A DNA stretch of 64,000 nucleotides from assembly GCF_019317285.1 (NCBI RefSeq), contig NZ_CP079218.1, positions 2,480,001 to 2,544,000 on the forward strand, given 5' to 3'. Positions 36,640 to 45,534 of the stretch are shown piece after piece. Numbering within the stretch: the first letter of the stretch is position 1; the number at the start of each line of letters is the position of its first letter. Position numbers and translations under genes: made by a program. This DNA is from Pedobacter sp. D749 (lineage in GTDB: Bacteria; Bacteroidota; Bacteroidia; Sphingobacteriales; Sphingobacteriaceae). A model generated the notes under the pieces. It did no database searches. It worked only from the letters and a program-made list of their open reading frames with translations, and had not been told where the DNA came from.

Positions 36640-37368
36640 ATGAACAGGGAATATCATAAATGGTTCAGCCAGAATCTTAAGCGGGACATGGAGCTCCTTG
36701 TTTTTGGTCATGCCGGCAGGGCGGTTATCTTTTTTCCCACCCGTATGGCCAGGTTTTACGATTACGAAAACTGGGGAATCATAGCTTCTTTAAGTGCGCA
36801 GCTAGAAAATGGTGAACTTCAAATTTTCTGTGTGGACAGTATAGATGGAGAAAGCTTTTATAACGATAAAGTATTTCCATCGGTACGGATAGACAGGCAT
36901 CTACAATATGAAAAATATATTCTCGAAGAAGTTTTATCGCTTATCTATCAGAAAAATGATGGCAATTACGTAGCAACTGCTGGCTGTAGCATGGGCGCTT
37001 ACCATGCTATAAACCTGGCGATGAAATACCCCTGGTTATTTAAAAAAGCAGTTGGCATAAGTGGAAGATATGACCTTACAGACAATATCGGCGATTTCAA
37101 AGACCTACTGAACGGGTTTCATGACGACAAGGTTTATTTTAATATGCCAGCGCAGTATATTGCTAATCTTAACGATGATAAATTACTATCTGCAGTTAGA
37201 GAGATGGAAATAATTCTCGCTGTAGGTGAAACTGATCCTTTTTTAAGCGGAAACCAGCATCTTAGCAGTTTGTTGTGGGAAAAAGGTATACCCAACCAAT
37301 TTCATACCTGGGAAAGTAATGCACACCGACCCCACTATTGGCGAAAAATGGTGCCTATTTACATTTAA
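36640..37368 (+). CDS. Alpha/beta-hydrolase esterase (esterase D-like)
   Basis: 242 residues of the putative-esterase family: nucleophile elbow GCSMG (Ser117), an acidic residue in GETDPF (near 205) and a C-terminal His in the AHRPHYWRK stretch. No signal peptide, so cytoplasmic. The family includes S-formylglutathione and acetyl-ester hydrolases, but the sequence does not fix the substrate. Follows the SGNH hydrolase in the same direction. Confidence 0.8.
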   Translation: MNREYHKWFSQNLKRDMELLVFGHAGRAVIFFPTRMARFYDYENWGIIASLSAQLENGELQIFCVDSIDGESFYNDKVFPSVRIDRHLQYEKYILEEVLSLIYQKNDGNYVATAGCSMGAYHAINLAMKYPWLFKKAVGISGRYDLTDNIGDFKDLLNGFHDDKVYFNMPAQYIANLNDDKLLSAVREMEIILAVGETDPFLSGNQHLSSLLWEKGIPNQFHTWESNAHRPHYWRKMVPIYI

Positions 37369-37389
37369 TTATTACATAAGCGCCGCATC

Positions 37390-37929
37390 TTATTTCACTG
37401 CTAAATTAAAATATTGTTTAATGTGGATGGTATCTACAGGTTTTTTAGATTTCTCGACAGCCAGAATAATATGAGCATCAAGCAGCCATTTTTCTGCTGA
37501 TGTATTAATGTTAGCTACTTTAATTCCTTTAACAGTACCTGCAATTGGAGTTAAGTTAATATGATCACATGAAGCACAAGAAAACAGATGTTTTACTTTT
37601 CCGGCCAGGATATCAGCATCAGTTAATAAAAATTTATCATCCTGCATAGGTGCTTGAATATATACCCTCGTGGTGCTGAAGTTATTACTCTTCGTAGCCA
37701 GAAAAATCCGGTATTGACCAGTTGTAAGTTCCGCCTGCTGATCGGCCATTGCTGCATAGTTAACATACTCATACAAGCAGTTTCCTTCGGTACAAGTGGT
37801 TAAATTTTGTGCATCAATGGTAAAATCCATTGGATTATCGTTTTTCTTTTTGCAAGCGCTCAAAGTGCTTAATGCAATTAAAAAGGTGAAAGTTACTTTA
37901 AAGGCGTTCCTCATAATTTGATTTTTCAT
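37390..37929 (-). CDS. Hypothetical lipoprotein with two cysteine pairs
   Basis: Up to 179 residues (a second possible start is the ATG at 37914). Lipobox LSAC near residue 26, then CTEGNC and CASC pairs that could form disulfides or bind metal. No recognised domain; beta-rich and predicted to be outer-membrane anchored. It converges with the esterase gene, leaving 21 bp, and is divergent from the HAD phosphatase. Confidence 0.6.
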   Translation of the reverse strand: MKNQIMRNAFKVTFTFLIALSTLSACKKKNDNPMDFTIDAQNLTTCTEGNCLYEYVNYAAMADQQAELTTGQYRIFLATKSNNFSTTRVYIQAPMQDDKFLLTDADILAGKVKHLFSCASCDHINLTPIAGTVKGIKVANINTSAEKWLLDAHIILAVEKSKKPVDTIHIKQYFNLAVK

Positions 37930-38125
37930 GAATACGGTACAAATTGAGGATACGCTACAGCCCGGGAATTATTTTTTATTAAATAAAATGCACAAGAAAG
38001 AATACTATTTAAATACACCTGATAATTTTGGCCAAAAAACTGACTATTCAAAAGACTTTATTTTAACATTGGTTGAACAAGAAAATATTAAGTTTGCACA
38101 TAAACAGATTAAATCTACAAAACAT

Positions 38126-38908
38126 ATGAAACAAGGATTATTAATAGATATGGATGGGGTGATTTATAGCGGGGAAGAATTAATATTTGGCGCTGATAAA
38201 TTCATTAAAAACTTAATTGATGAAGATATTCCTTTCGCATTTATGACCAACAACAGCCAACGAACTGCTTTAGAGGTTGTGCGAAAACTAAAAGGACTTG
38301 GTATAAAAGTAGAAGAAAGCCATGTGTATACCAGTGCGATGGCTACTGGAAAATTCCTTTCAGATCAAAGTCCGAACGGTACCGCTTATGTATTGGGAGA
38401 AGGTGGTTTATTAAGCAGTTTGCACGATCATGGCATTACTTTGGTCAATACCGATCCAGAGTTTGTGGTATTGGGAGAAGGTAGAAACTTCACGCTAGAA
38501 ATGGTTCAGCGCGCAGTTGATATGATTCTTGCGGGGGCTAAATTTATCACCACGAACAGAGATCCATCACCCAAAAAACCAGGATGGAATAATTTGGGAA
38601 TCGCTGCAACTACGGCCATGATTGAAGAAGCAACAGGCAGAAAAGCATTTGTTACAGGAAAACCAAGTCCGGTGATGATGCGTTCGGCACGTAAATTCCT
38701 GGGATTAGAAACCAGTGAAACTACCGTTATTGGCGATACCATGGAAACTGATATACAGGGAGGTGTACAGATGGGTTATAAAACCATTTTAGTGCTCTCG
38801 GGCATATCAAGTAAGGATACCTTAGGACATTATGCTTTTAAACCAGATATGATTGCAAGCTCTGTTGATGAAATAAAGTTTCCATTGATCTGGTGGGATA
38901 ATAAGTAG
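38126..38908 (+). CDS. HAD-IIA phosphatase, NagD-like
   Basis: 260 residues from the ATG at 38126, where the canonical HAD start MKQGLLIDMDGVIYSG (Asp8, Asp10) begins. TNNS (41-44) is motif II, TGKPSP supplies the motif III lysine, and VIGDTMETDI is motif IV; a C2 cap lies between. The open frame runs 66 codons further upstream, but that stretch overlaps the divergent lipoprotein start and has no family match. Phosphatase of small phosphorylated metabolites such as sugar phosphates or nucleotides. Confidence 0.85.
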   Translation: MKQGLLIDMDGVIYSGEELIFGADKFIKNLIDEDIPFAFMTNNSQRTALEVVRKLKGLGIKVEESHVYTSAMATGKFLSDQSPNGTAYVLGEGGLLSSLHDHGITLVNTDPEFVVLGEGRNFTLEMVQRAVDMILAGAKFITTNRDPSPKKPGWNNLGIAATTAMIEEATGRKAFVTGKPSPVMMRSARKFLGLETSETTVIGDTMETDIQGGVQMGYKTILVLSGISSKDTLGHYAFKPDMIASSVDEIKFPLIWWDNK

Positions 38909-39003
38909 TTGGAAGTTTGAAGTAGCCTCGGGGTATCGTCATTGACGAGCCTTTCTATTATGTAAATGGCGGTAGTCGAAAGACCTTCTAAATACCCTGA
39001 GGC

Positions 39004-39027
39004 GTTTCGACAAGCTCAACATGACAG
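39004..39027 (-). repeat. Dispersed intergenic repeat, family B
   Basis: On the minus strand it begins CTGTCATGTTGAGCTTGTCG and continues AAAC, the most complete copy in the window. It sits in the 190-bp gap after the HAD phosphatase gene. Confidence 0.6.
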
Positions 39028-39100
39028 CGTCTATATTAAATGAACAAAAGCACTTTCAGGAACCATTTTCTATTTATTCTCTTAAAGCAACAGAGCTACT

Positions 39101-39514
39101 TTATTTTACGAATTGTAAATAACCGCCCTTAGTTGAACTATGCGGCTTAAAAACGCTCAATCGATAATCAGTTGAATATACAATAGGTTTATGATCAAAG
39201 TTAGAAGGTGCACCATCACGATTAATCAACTTAAATGAAGCTGAGTCATTTACAACCTGTTCTTGTACTGGCACATCAGGCTTTTTTTTGTCAGTAAATT
39301 TATTCGCTTTGGTTAAAAGCCCAATTGCTGGAATAACCATTAATAGCGCTACGCAAGAAATCAGTCTCATATCATTGTGCTTAAATCTTCTTATTATTTG
39401 GTTCGCCTTGTTAAACAAATATGAACCGATCTTATTAGTAAGATGATTAGCCAGTATTATGAAATTGTTAAAGTTACCGTGCAGTTTTAATTCCATATTA
39501 AATGTAAGCGACAT
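39101..39514 (-). CDS. Hypothetical single-pass membrane protein
   Basis: Up to 137 residues; a shorter start at 39370 (MRLISCVALLMVIPAIGLL) would turn the membrane segment into a signal sequence and give 89 residues. The remainder is polar (KKKPDVPVQEQVVNDSASF). No family recognised. Codon use is normal, but with the repeats on both sides the gene call is only moderately secure. Confidence 0.4.
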   Translation of the reverse strand: MSLTFNMELKLHGNFNNFIILANHLTNKIGSYLFNKANQIIRRFKHNDMRLISCVALLMVIPAIGLLTKANKFTDKKKPDVPVQEQVVNDSASFKLINRDGAPSNFDHKPIVYSTDYRLSVFKPHSSTKGGYLQFVK

Positions 39515-39972
39515 AGAAACAAATTAGTTGTACCGCATCAGATAATCAACTAAATTATCTCCATTACACTGCGCTAAATCCGATAGCTATACAAACAACA
39601 TTCGCAAGTGGTGTTTGGGTACACTAACCATAGAATCCAGTTAAGCGCCTAACTCAATGCCCTCTGTGGATCTTTTCTCTGTGTACTCAGTGGTTAAAAA
39701 GACCATGGATTTCCGGAAAACACGGAATATTTAATTGTGGCCCGCCCTCTCTTTATTCACCCTAGGGAATATCGTCATTATAAGAAGGAACGACAAAGCA
39801 ATCTTAAAGCGTTCGCTAACATATTCGGATAAATACCATACTTCCGGACTGATACCGGTACGTAAAGTAAGTCTTAAAATCTCCTTAAAAAAGTGGATTT
39901 GTAACAACAGTTATTTAGAATCGTCTAAAACTTTTAACGAACTCAAAATGTTTAACTAAAAAAGAAAAGAAC
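39515..39972. other. 458-bp intergenic stretch with a family A repeat
   Basis: No supported gene. A family A element lies at 39773-39810 (CGTCATTA...CTTAAAGC), with other low-complexity words resembling worn intergenic repeats (GATAGCTAT near 39580). The last 60 bp must carry the promoter of the small YtxH-like gene. Confidence 0.45.
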
Positions 39973-40173
39973 ATGGGAATTTTAAAAACAGCAATTATTG
40001 GCGCTGCAGTATATGCAGGCGTAAAATATATCACGAAGAAAGATCCAATTACCGGACAATCTATCGTTGACGAATTATTGGATCGTGCACCACAATGGGC
40101 AGATACAGCAAAAGGTTATACAGAAGACCTGAAAACAAGGGTAAGTAATGCCGCAGAAGATTTATCCAGATGA
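39973..40173 (+). CDS. Small YtxH-like protein
   Basis: 66 residues: a short glycine/alanine-rich hydrophobic N-terminus (MGILKTAIIGAAVYAGVKYI) and an amphipathic charged helix. This resembles small YtxH-domain or CsbD-like stress proteins. Purine-rich AAAGAAAAGA precedes the ATG, and a textbook terminator follows, both supporting a real gene. Function unknown. Confidence 0.6.
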   Translation: MGILKTAIIGAAVYAGVKYITKKDPITGQSIVDELLDRAPQWADTAKGYTEDLKTRVSNAAEDLSR

Positions 40174-40228
40174 ATAGCTTGTAGAAATAAGGAGCCTGAA
40201 GAGGCTAAATATCTATTTCTCTGACTCA

Positions 40229-40265
40229 AAAAAAACGTCCCGATTTAAACCGGGACGTTTTTTTA
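40229..40265 (+). terminator. Rho-independent terminator after the YtxH-like gene
   Basis: AAACGTCCCG (40233-40242) pairs with CGGGACGTTT (40251-40260) around 8 nt, with A-rich and T-rich flanks. It could also stop read-through from the leftward SusD gene. Confidence 0.9.
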
Positions 40266-40277
40266 TTACAGGGCGAT

Positions 40278-40309
40278 CGTCATTCCCGCGCAGGCGGGAA
40301 TCTTAAAGC
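40278..40309 (+). repeat. Dispersed intergenic repeat, family A
   Basis: It starts CGTCATTCCCGCGCAGG and ends CGGGAATCTTAAAGC. The inner TTCCCGC/GCGGGAA arms form a hairpin. It is the inverted counterpart of the copy at 4253. Confidence 0.65.
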
Positions 40310-40351
40310 CTATTGCATTTAAAGACACTTCCTCTTTTTTACGAATTAAAA

Positions 40352-41788
40352 CTAAAAAGCATCAAACCAAAGTTTGGTGGTTAATAAATCAGCACCCTGA
40401 CTGCTTACCGCATTTTTATAATTCTGTCCGTTTAAAGATTGTTCTGTACCAGGATAAATAAAACGCACCGGAATTTTACCACTCAAAACGGTATTAACAG
40501 ATGCAGTTAATTGCGGATAATCTAATCTTCTTTGCTCGGCCCAGGCTTCCAATCCTTGACCAAACAAAGCAATCCATTTTTGCTCACCAATAGATTTTTT
40601 ATAATTACCAGCATCATATTGTACTGAAGCCTGATTAATATAATCATCAACAGCACTTCCACCTATACTGTATTGATCAAATGATGCCCTGATGGCCTGT
40701 TGATACAGATCAGCTGCATTTTCTGTAGTAAAGCCTCTCGCAGCAGCTTCAGCCCTATCAAAAAGCAGCTCGGCATAGCTAAAAATCACAGCAGGTGCTT
40801 TAGGTGCTAAAAAATAAGTTCCTGGTCTTGATGAATTTGCCAAACCTATCGCACTCGCTTCTGAATTTGTTGAGCCGTTCGGAATACCTACGTACGTTTG
40901 AGGTGTTGCATTATCAGTTTTGCTTGCATAAACTGGTAGTCTTGGATCATTTAGCGCAAAAAGTTTATCTACGATGGTTTTACTGATCCGGTAATCATTC
41001 CTGGTTTCGAATGATGCTGCTACCGGATTTTGCTGTGGCGAATCACTGTAGAAAAGTTGTGCATTCTCCGATTTGCTATTAATATAAGTGCCACCTTCTG
41101 CAAGTATTTCATCAATTACCTGTTTAGCTTTAGCTGGCTCTTTATCCGCAATACGCAAAGCGATGCGAAGGCGTAATGAATTGGCAAACTTTTTCCATAA
41201 AGCAATATTACCACTATAAATCACATCTCCGCTTACAACTTTTCCTGAAGCTGGATCTAAAGCTGTCTGGGCAGTCTTTAAATCATTAAGAATACCATAA
41301 TAAATATCCTTTTGTTTATCGTAAACTGGCGTAACAAACTGTTTAATTTTTCCAGCCTGTGAATATGGTATATCCCCATAAGTGTCGGTAAGTAATAAAA
41401 ATACCCACGACCTTAATACAAGTGCAACTCCTTTATAGTTTGGATTGCTTTGTGCATCGCCCAATTCGATAATTTTATTAAAGCCAGCAATACTTTGTGC
41501 ATAGCCAGTAGACCATAAAGAGGTAAAGCTACTGTTCGAAAATATAAAACGATCTTCTTCGGTATACTGAACCTTAGCCCAATGTTGTACAAAAAGCAAG
41601 CTCGAGTTCATATTATTGGTTACCCCCCAGTACGTATCGGCTGTAGTTTTAGTAGTGCCAGTAAGTAAATAATCGGGTTGTGGAATTTCTGGAGCATTCG
41701 GATTAATATTCACCTCATCCAGCTCTTTATTACAAGATGAAAATGCAATTGCCAGAATGGCCAGTATATATAGTTTTTTATTTTTCAT
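40352..41788 (-). CDS. SusD/RagB-family lipoprotein of the SAM-regulated uptake pair
   Basis: 478 residues with a lipoprotein signal (FSSCNK, cysteine near 19) and SusD-like_2 features: NINPNAPE, LLLTDTYGDIPYSQAGK, QKDIYYGILNDL, WAEQRRLDYP and the C-terminal IPVRFIYPGTEQ. It lies 11 bp after its SusC partner and shares its riboswitch leader. Predicted to bind the imported compound at the cell surface. The SAM control points to methionine or another methyl/sulfur compound, but the protein itself does not reveal the ligand. Confidence 0.9.
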   Translation of the reverse strand: MKNKKLYILAILAIAFSSCNKELDEVNINPNAPEIPQPDYLLTGTTKTTADTYWGVTNNMNSSLLFVQHWAKVQYTEEDRFIFSNSSFTSLWSTGYAQSIAGFNKIIELGDAQSNPNYKGVALVLRSWVFLLLTDTYGDIPYSQAGKIKQFVTPVYDKQKDIYYGILNDLKTAQTALDPASGKVVSGDVIYSGNIALWKKFANSLRLRIALRIADKEPAKAKQVIDEILAEGGTYINSKSENAQLFYSDSPQQNPVAASFETRNDYRISKTIVDKLFALNDPRLPVYASKTDNATPQTYVGIPNGSTNSEASAIGLANSSRPGTYFLAPKAPAVIFSYAELLFDRAEAAARGFTTENAADLYQQAIRASFDQYSIGGSAVDDYINQASVQYDAGNYKKSIGEQKWIALFGQGLEAWAEQRRLDYPQLTASVNTVLSGKIPVRFIYPGTEQSLNGQNYKNAVSSQGADLLTTKLWFDAF

Positions 41789-41799
41789 AATGGGAATGC

Positions 41800-44700
41800 T
41801 TAAAATTTAACATTTAGGTTGATACCATAGCTGCGTGTGCTTGGATTAGATAAACTTTCCAACCCTTGTCCGTTGCCAGTATTGAAGGCTACTTCCGGAT
41901 CAATATCCACTGTATTGCGGTGAATTATCCAAAGGTTGCGACCCACAAGTGATAGTGAAACGCCTTGCAAACTTAGCGGACGGAGCCATTTTGCAGGTAA
42001 ATTATAGCTTAATTTTACTTCACGGAGTTTAACATAAGAAGCATCGAAAATATTTGCTTCGTCTATATTTCTGAAGGTTTTGTAATACTGTTGAGCAGGC
42101 AATATTTTCTCATTGCGTTTACCATCGGCAGTTACGCCATCAAAAACAATTCCGTCATCATAAACCGTTACACCTGTCGGAGCGGTTCCGTTTACCCTTA
42201 CGGTGCCGTTGGCTTTATCGTTACCAGGATAATAATAGGAGATTCCGCCATATTCTGCTGCCCTTCCCGGAAGCGTAGAGGCTAAGACTCCGGTATAAGT
42301 GCCTGTTGCATAGGTACCGTTGTAAATAGAACCACCAATACTTGCATCAACCAGTACGCCTAAACTTATACCTTTATACGTAAAAGTATTGTACACCCCA
42401 CCAATCCAATCTGGTGTATATTTTCCCAATACCTGTTTGGTCGGGTTTGTAGCTGGTGCGCCTGTGGCATTTACAATAATATTTCCATTACCATCTCTTA
42501 AAAAGGCTGTTCCGAAAAGCGATCCATAAGGTTGTCCAACGGTAGCAATCACCTGTGCTGAGTTGGTAGCGACAATGTAATTCGTTAATAATTTCTCTGC
42601 ATCGAGTTCAATTACCCTACTTCTGTTTGCTGCGAAATTGAAATCAATATCCCATGTAAAAGTTTTTTTGATTGGGGTGATGCCCAATTGTGCTTCTATA
42701 CCCTTGTTGTTTATTTTTCCGGCATTAAGCAGTTTTGAGCTAAATCCGGTACTATGACTTACATCGGCAGCCAAAATCTGATTGTAACTATTGGTATTGT
42801 ATGCACTTAAATCTAAACGTAACCTTTTGTTAAAGAAAACAGCCTCAACGCCGAGTTCTGTTGAAGTGGTAGTTTCTGGTTTAAGGTTAGGATTAAGGTC
42901 GATATTACTTGTGGTAAGCTGAGGGTTTGCGTTAAAAGGCGCACTAAATGCATAAGTATTGATCAAACGATAAGGATCTGCATCTTTACCTACTTTAGAC
43001 CAGCCCCCACGTATTTTCAAATAATTAAGGGCTTCACTTTTAATGTCAAATGCTTCGGTGGCTACAAAACTTCCGTTAAATGACGGGTAAAAATAAGATC
43101 TGTTCTGTGCTGGCAAAGTAGACGACCAATCGTTACGTGCGGTGATGTTGGCAAAAAGGTAATTTCTGAAACCGATCTGACCTGATGCATAAACACTATA
43201 TGATTTTAAACGCGATAAATTATTAGATGAAATAAGAGGATCACGAGAGTTTTTAAGGGTATAAAGTCCTGCGATGGCTAGTTTAGGTGCACTTTGATCA
43301 TTCTGCTCAATATATTGCCTGCGGATGTTACCACCACCCAATAATTCTAAGCTAAAATCATCATTTAACTGCTTGTTAAAGTTTAAGGTTGCATCGGTAT
43401 TATTCTCGCTTACGGTAAAGGCACTTTCAGTGTAAGAGCCAAAAGGTGTTCCGTTCGTACCATAAGCGATTCTAACTTTACGCCTGTCGTTGTAATAATC
43501 CGTACCCGATCTGAAATTGAAATCAAGTCCGTCAATAATTTTATAATTAAGGGCTAAACTACCGATAATGCGACTGCGGTTCTGCGAAACTGTATTTTCG
43601 TAAGCTACCCAATATGGGTTGCTATAATAGCTGTTATTCCAGTTAAACGTTTTTCCATTTTCATCCAAATAGTTTTTTAACTGGTTAATATCAACCTGAC
43701 GGCCAAACCACGTAAACTGTAACATGGTACTTGTTGAACGTGAACCTCCTGTGCCAGGCAAATTATCTGAATTAAGTTTGCTATAATTCGCATTAGCCGT
43801 TAAGGTTAGTTTTGGTGTTATCTTCAGTGACGTATTTAATACAAATGAGTTTTTGCCCTGTCCAGAATTCGGCACAATGCCTACTTGTTTCAGGTTATTG
43901 TAGGAGATGCGGTAATCGTACTTTTCGCCAGCATCTGCGACCGATACCCCATTATTTAATGAATATCCGGTTTGAAAGAAATCGCGTACGTTATCTGGAT
44001 GGGCTATAAATGGAACCGCAACTCCTTTTGAAAAAAACTGCGGAATTAATCTTCCATCCAGTTTTGGCCCCCAGCTCTCATCTACCCCATCATTAATACC
44101 TTTACCTGCGCCATCCACATAACTGAACTTCCCTTCTGATCCCTGACCAAAAGCATTTTGATAAACCGGCAGGGTGAGCAATGTTTCTAAAACGGCATTG
44201 GAGTTAATATCAATACCCAATCCTTTTTTCGATTTACCTGTTTTGGTTTTAATCAAGATCACCCCACCGGCAGCCCTCGAGCCATATAATGCCGCAGCAT
44301 TTGGTCCTTTTAGCACACTAATTGATTCTATATCCTCTGGATTGATATCTGAAATGGCATTCGCATAATCTCTTGCGCCTGCAGAATTTAACTGAGAGTT
44401 ATCTACCGGAATCCCATCAACCACAAATAATGGCTGGTTATTTCCGGCGATAGATGTTTCTCCTCTGATGACTACGCGGGATGATCCCATGCTGCCCTGA
44501 CTGTTCGTTACCCTAACTCCGGCTATTTTTCCAGCCAGTGCATTTACCAGGTTAGATTCTTTAGCTTCGGCCAGATCTTGTCCTTTTAATTCCTGAACAG
44601 CATAACCGAGCGATTTTTTCTGCCTCGAAATTCCCAATGCGGTAACCACTACCTCATCCAGCGCATTATCGCTTGATTGAAGAATGACTGAAATCGGCCC

Positions 44701-44967
44701 GGCATTTTTATTGATTTGTATTTCCTGGGTTTTAAAACCGATATAAGAAAATACTAAAGTACCTTGATCAGGCGCACTGATAGAAAAAACACCTTTCCCA
44801 TCAGAAATGGTAGTTTGCCTGGTTTCTTTGATAAATATAGAAACGCCGGGCAGTGTCTCGCCATCTGCCGACTTTACCGTCCCGGTAACGGTGACATTTT
44901 GAGCAAATACCTGCTGCGTAATAAAGAGCAGTAAGATGAATGCCATTGATTTTAAAAATTTGATCAT
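41800..44967 (-). CDS. SusC/RagA TonB-dependent transporter under SAM-I riboswitch control
   Basis: 1055 residues. Signal peptide (about 1-22, VFA-Q), a carboxypeptidase-regulatory-like domain (about 25-100, GTVKSADGETLPGVSIF), a plug with ISVLKGPNAAALYGSRAAGG, and a TonB-type barrel ending in NLNVKF. Unlike the other SusC of this window it has no STN domain and no nearby sigma/FecR pair. Its control instead seems to come from the SAM-I riboswitch and terminator in its roughly 440-nt leader. Import of methionine, methionine-containing peptides or a precursor is the natural inference. Confidence 0.93.
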   Translation of the reverse strand: MIKFLKSMAFILLLFITQQVFAQNVTVTGTVKSADGETLPGVSIFIKETRQTTISDGKGVFSISAPDQGTLVFSYIGFKTQEIQINKNAGPISVILQSSDNALDEVVVTALGISRQKKSLGYAVQELKGQDLAEAKESNLVNALAGKIAGVRVTNSQGSMGSSRVVIRGETSIAGNNQPLFVVDGIPVDNSQLNSAGARDYANAISDINPEDIESISVLKGPNAAALYGSRAAGGVILIKTKTGKSKKGLGIDINSNAVLETLLTLPVYQNAFGQGSEGKFSYVDGAGKGINDGVDESWGPKLDGRLIPQFFSKGVAVPFIAHPDNVRDFFQTGYSLNNGVSVADAGEKYDYRISYNNLKQVGIVPNSGQGKNSFVLNTSLKITPKLTLTANANYSKLNSDNLPGTGGSRSTSTMLQFTWFGRQVDINQLKNYLDENGKTFNWNNSYYSNPYWVAYENTVSQNRSRIIGSLALNYKIIDGLDFNFRSGTDYYNDRRKVRIAYGTNGTPFGSYTESAFTVSENNTDATLNFNKQLNDDFSLELLGGGNIRRQYIEQNDQSAPKLAIAGLYTLKNSRDPLISSNNLSRLKSYSVYASGQIGFRNYLFANITARNDWSSTLPAQNRSYFYPSFNGSFVATEAFDIKSEALNYLKIRGGWSKVGKDADPYRLINTYAFSAPFNANPQLTTSNIDLNPNLKPETTTSTELGVEAVFFNKRLRLDLSAYNTNSYNQILAADVSHSTGFSSKLLNAGKINNKGIEAQLGITPIKKTFTWDIDFNFAANRSRVIELDAEKLLTNYIVATNSAQVIATVGQPYGSLFGTAFLRDGNGNIIVNATGAPATNPTKQVLGKYTPDWIGGVYNTFTYKGISLGVLVDASIGGSIYNGTYATGTYTGVLASTLPGRAAEYGGISYYYPGNDKANGTVRVNGTAPTGVTVYDDGIVFDGVTADGKRNEKILPAQQYYKTFRNIDEANIFDASYVKLREVKLSYNLPAKWLRPLSLQGVSLSLVGRNLWIIHRNTVDIDPEVAFNTGNGQGLESLSNPSTRSYGINLNVKF

Positions 44968-45077
44968 GTGTGTGTTTTAAAAATTGGTTAAAAGATAAAT
45001 TTTGGACAAAACGAATCCCTAACGGTTAATAACCGTGTTTTATAAAAAAATAAAATGGGATGGTTAGATCAAAAGTG

Positions 45078-45105
45078 CCTGTTAAAACGGAGCAATTTTA
45101 ACAGG
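45078..45105. other. Perfect 10-bp hairpin in the SusC leader
   Basis: CCTGTTAAAA (45078-45087) pairs with TTTTAACAGG (45096-45105) around 8 nt. It lies between the riboswitch terminator and the SusC start, in the part of the leader made only on read-through. Role unknown, perhaps mRNA stability. A second small palindrome (ACGGTT/AACCGT) is at 45022-45036. Confidence 0.4.
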
Positions 45106-45224
45106 ACTAGCGCATTCGGGAGTCTACACAAGGATTTACATAAGGCGATTTTAGCTTGTCTGTTTTTCTCATTTGAATGATTTTATTTAATGCATAATTT
45201 AATTTCAAGAAGGCATTCAGGGCT

Positions 45225-45256
45225 AAAAAAAAAGCACCTCTTAAATCAGAAGTGCT
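45225..45256 (-). terminator. Riboswitch terminator (expression platform)
   Basis: On the minus strand AGCACTTCT pairs with AGAGGTGCT (nine pairs, one G-U) around a 6-nt loop, followed by nine U. The loop and half the 5' arm (45241-45249) are complementary to the segment at 45289-45297 next to the aptamer P1 helix, giving an alternative antiterminator. Confidence 0.88.
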
Positions 45257-45291
45257 CCATATATTTTATATTAGGATAGCGCAAACAACTG

Positions 45292-45396
45292 ACTTAACTA
45301 CCCCAGATTCATCTGGGATGGAATTAGCACCATTTCTAAAAATTAGATGGTTGCTAAGGTTTCACAGGGCCATTCCCTCCGCCTTTCTTGATAAGT
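45292..45396 (-). ncRNA. SAM-I riboswitch (S-box) aptamer
   Basis: The minus strand carries the S-box core in order: P1 5' strand ACTTATC, then AAGAAAGGCGGAGGGA, TGGCCCTGTGAAACC, TTAGCAACC, a short hairpin, GGTGCTAATTCC, a hairpin with CCCAGAT/ATCTGGG arms, and the P1 3' strand GTTAAGT (one mismatch). These are the conserved S-adenosylmethionine-binding elements in the right order and spacing. The leader continues to a terminator and then the SusC/SusD pair, so high SAM should switch the operon off. The opposite-strand neighbour is not controlled by it. Confidence 0.93.
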
Positions 45397-45414
45397 ATTT
45401 TAAAATAACTTGGG

Positions 45415-45422
45415 CAAAGGTA
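45415..45422 (-). promoter_or_regulatory. -7 box (TACCTTTG) of the riboswitch-SusC-SusD transcript
   Basis: An exact TAnnTTTG match on the minus strand, 18 bp upstream of the aptamer. A start about 6-7 nt downstream would place the RNA 5' end roughly 12 nt before P1, as expected. No clear -33 TTG. Confidence 0.6.
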
Positions 45423-45495
45423 TAATTAATTCCATTTATCCTATAGTTTTTATAGTTTTTTTATCGAAATATTTTTTATTTGACAATTACATCCA

Positions 45496-45503
45496 TATCT
45501 TTG
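45496..45503 (+). promoter_or_regulatory. -7 box (TATCTTTG) of the TlpA-like gene
   Basis: An exact TAnnTTTG match 31 bp before the ATG, divergent from the SAM-regulated promoter. A TTTG lies only 13 bp upstream, too close for a standard -33 element. Confidence 0.5.
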
Positions 45504-45534
45504 TCTAGTAATTTAGTCGACAAACACCGTCCCA

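Noticed and set aside
37928..38125. 66-codon N-terminal extension of the HAD phosphatase frame
   Set aside because: The canonical HAD start MKQGLLIDMDG is at 38126; the extension matches no family and collides with the divergent lipoprotein start.
39735..39959. 74-codon frame before the YtxH-like gene
   Set aside because: It includes a family A repeat copy and has no family resemblance.
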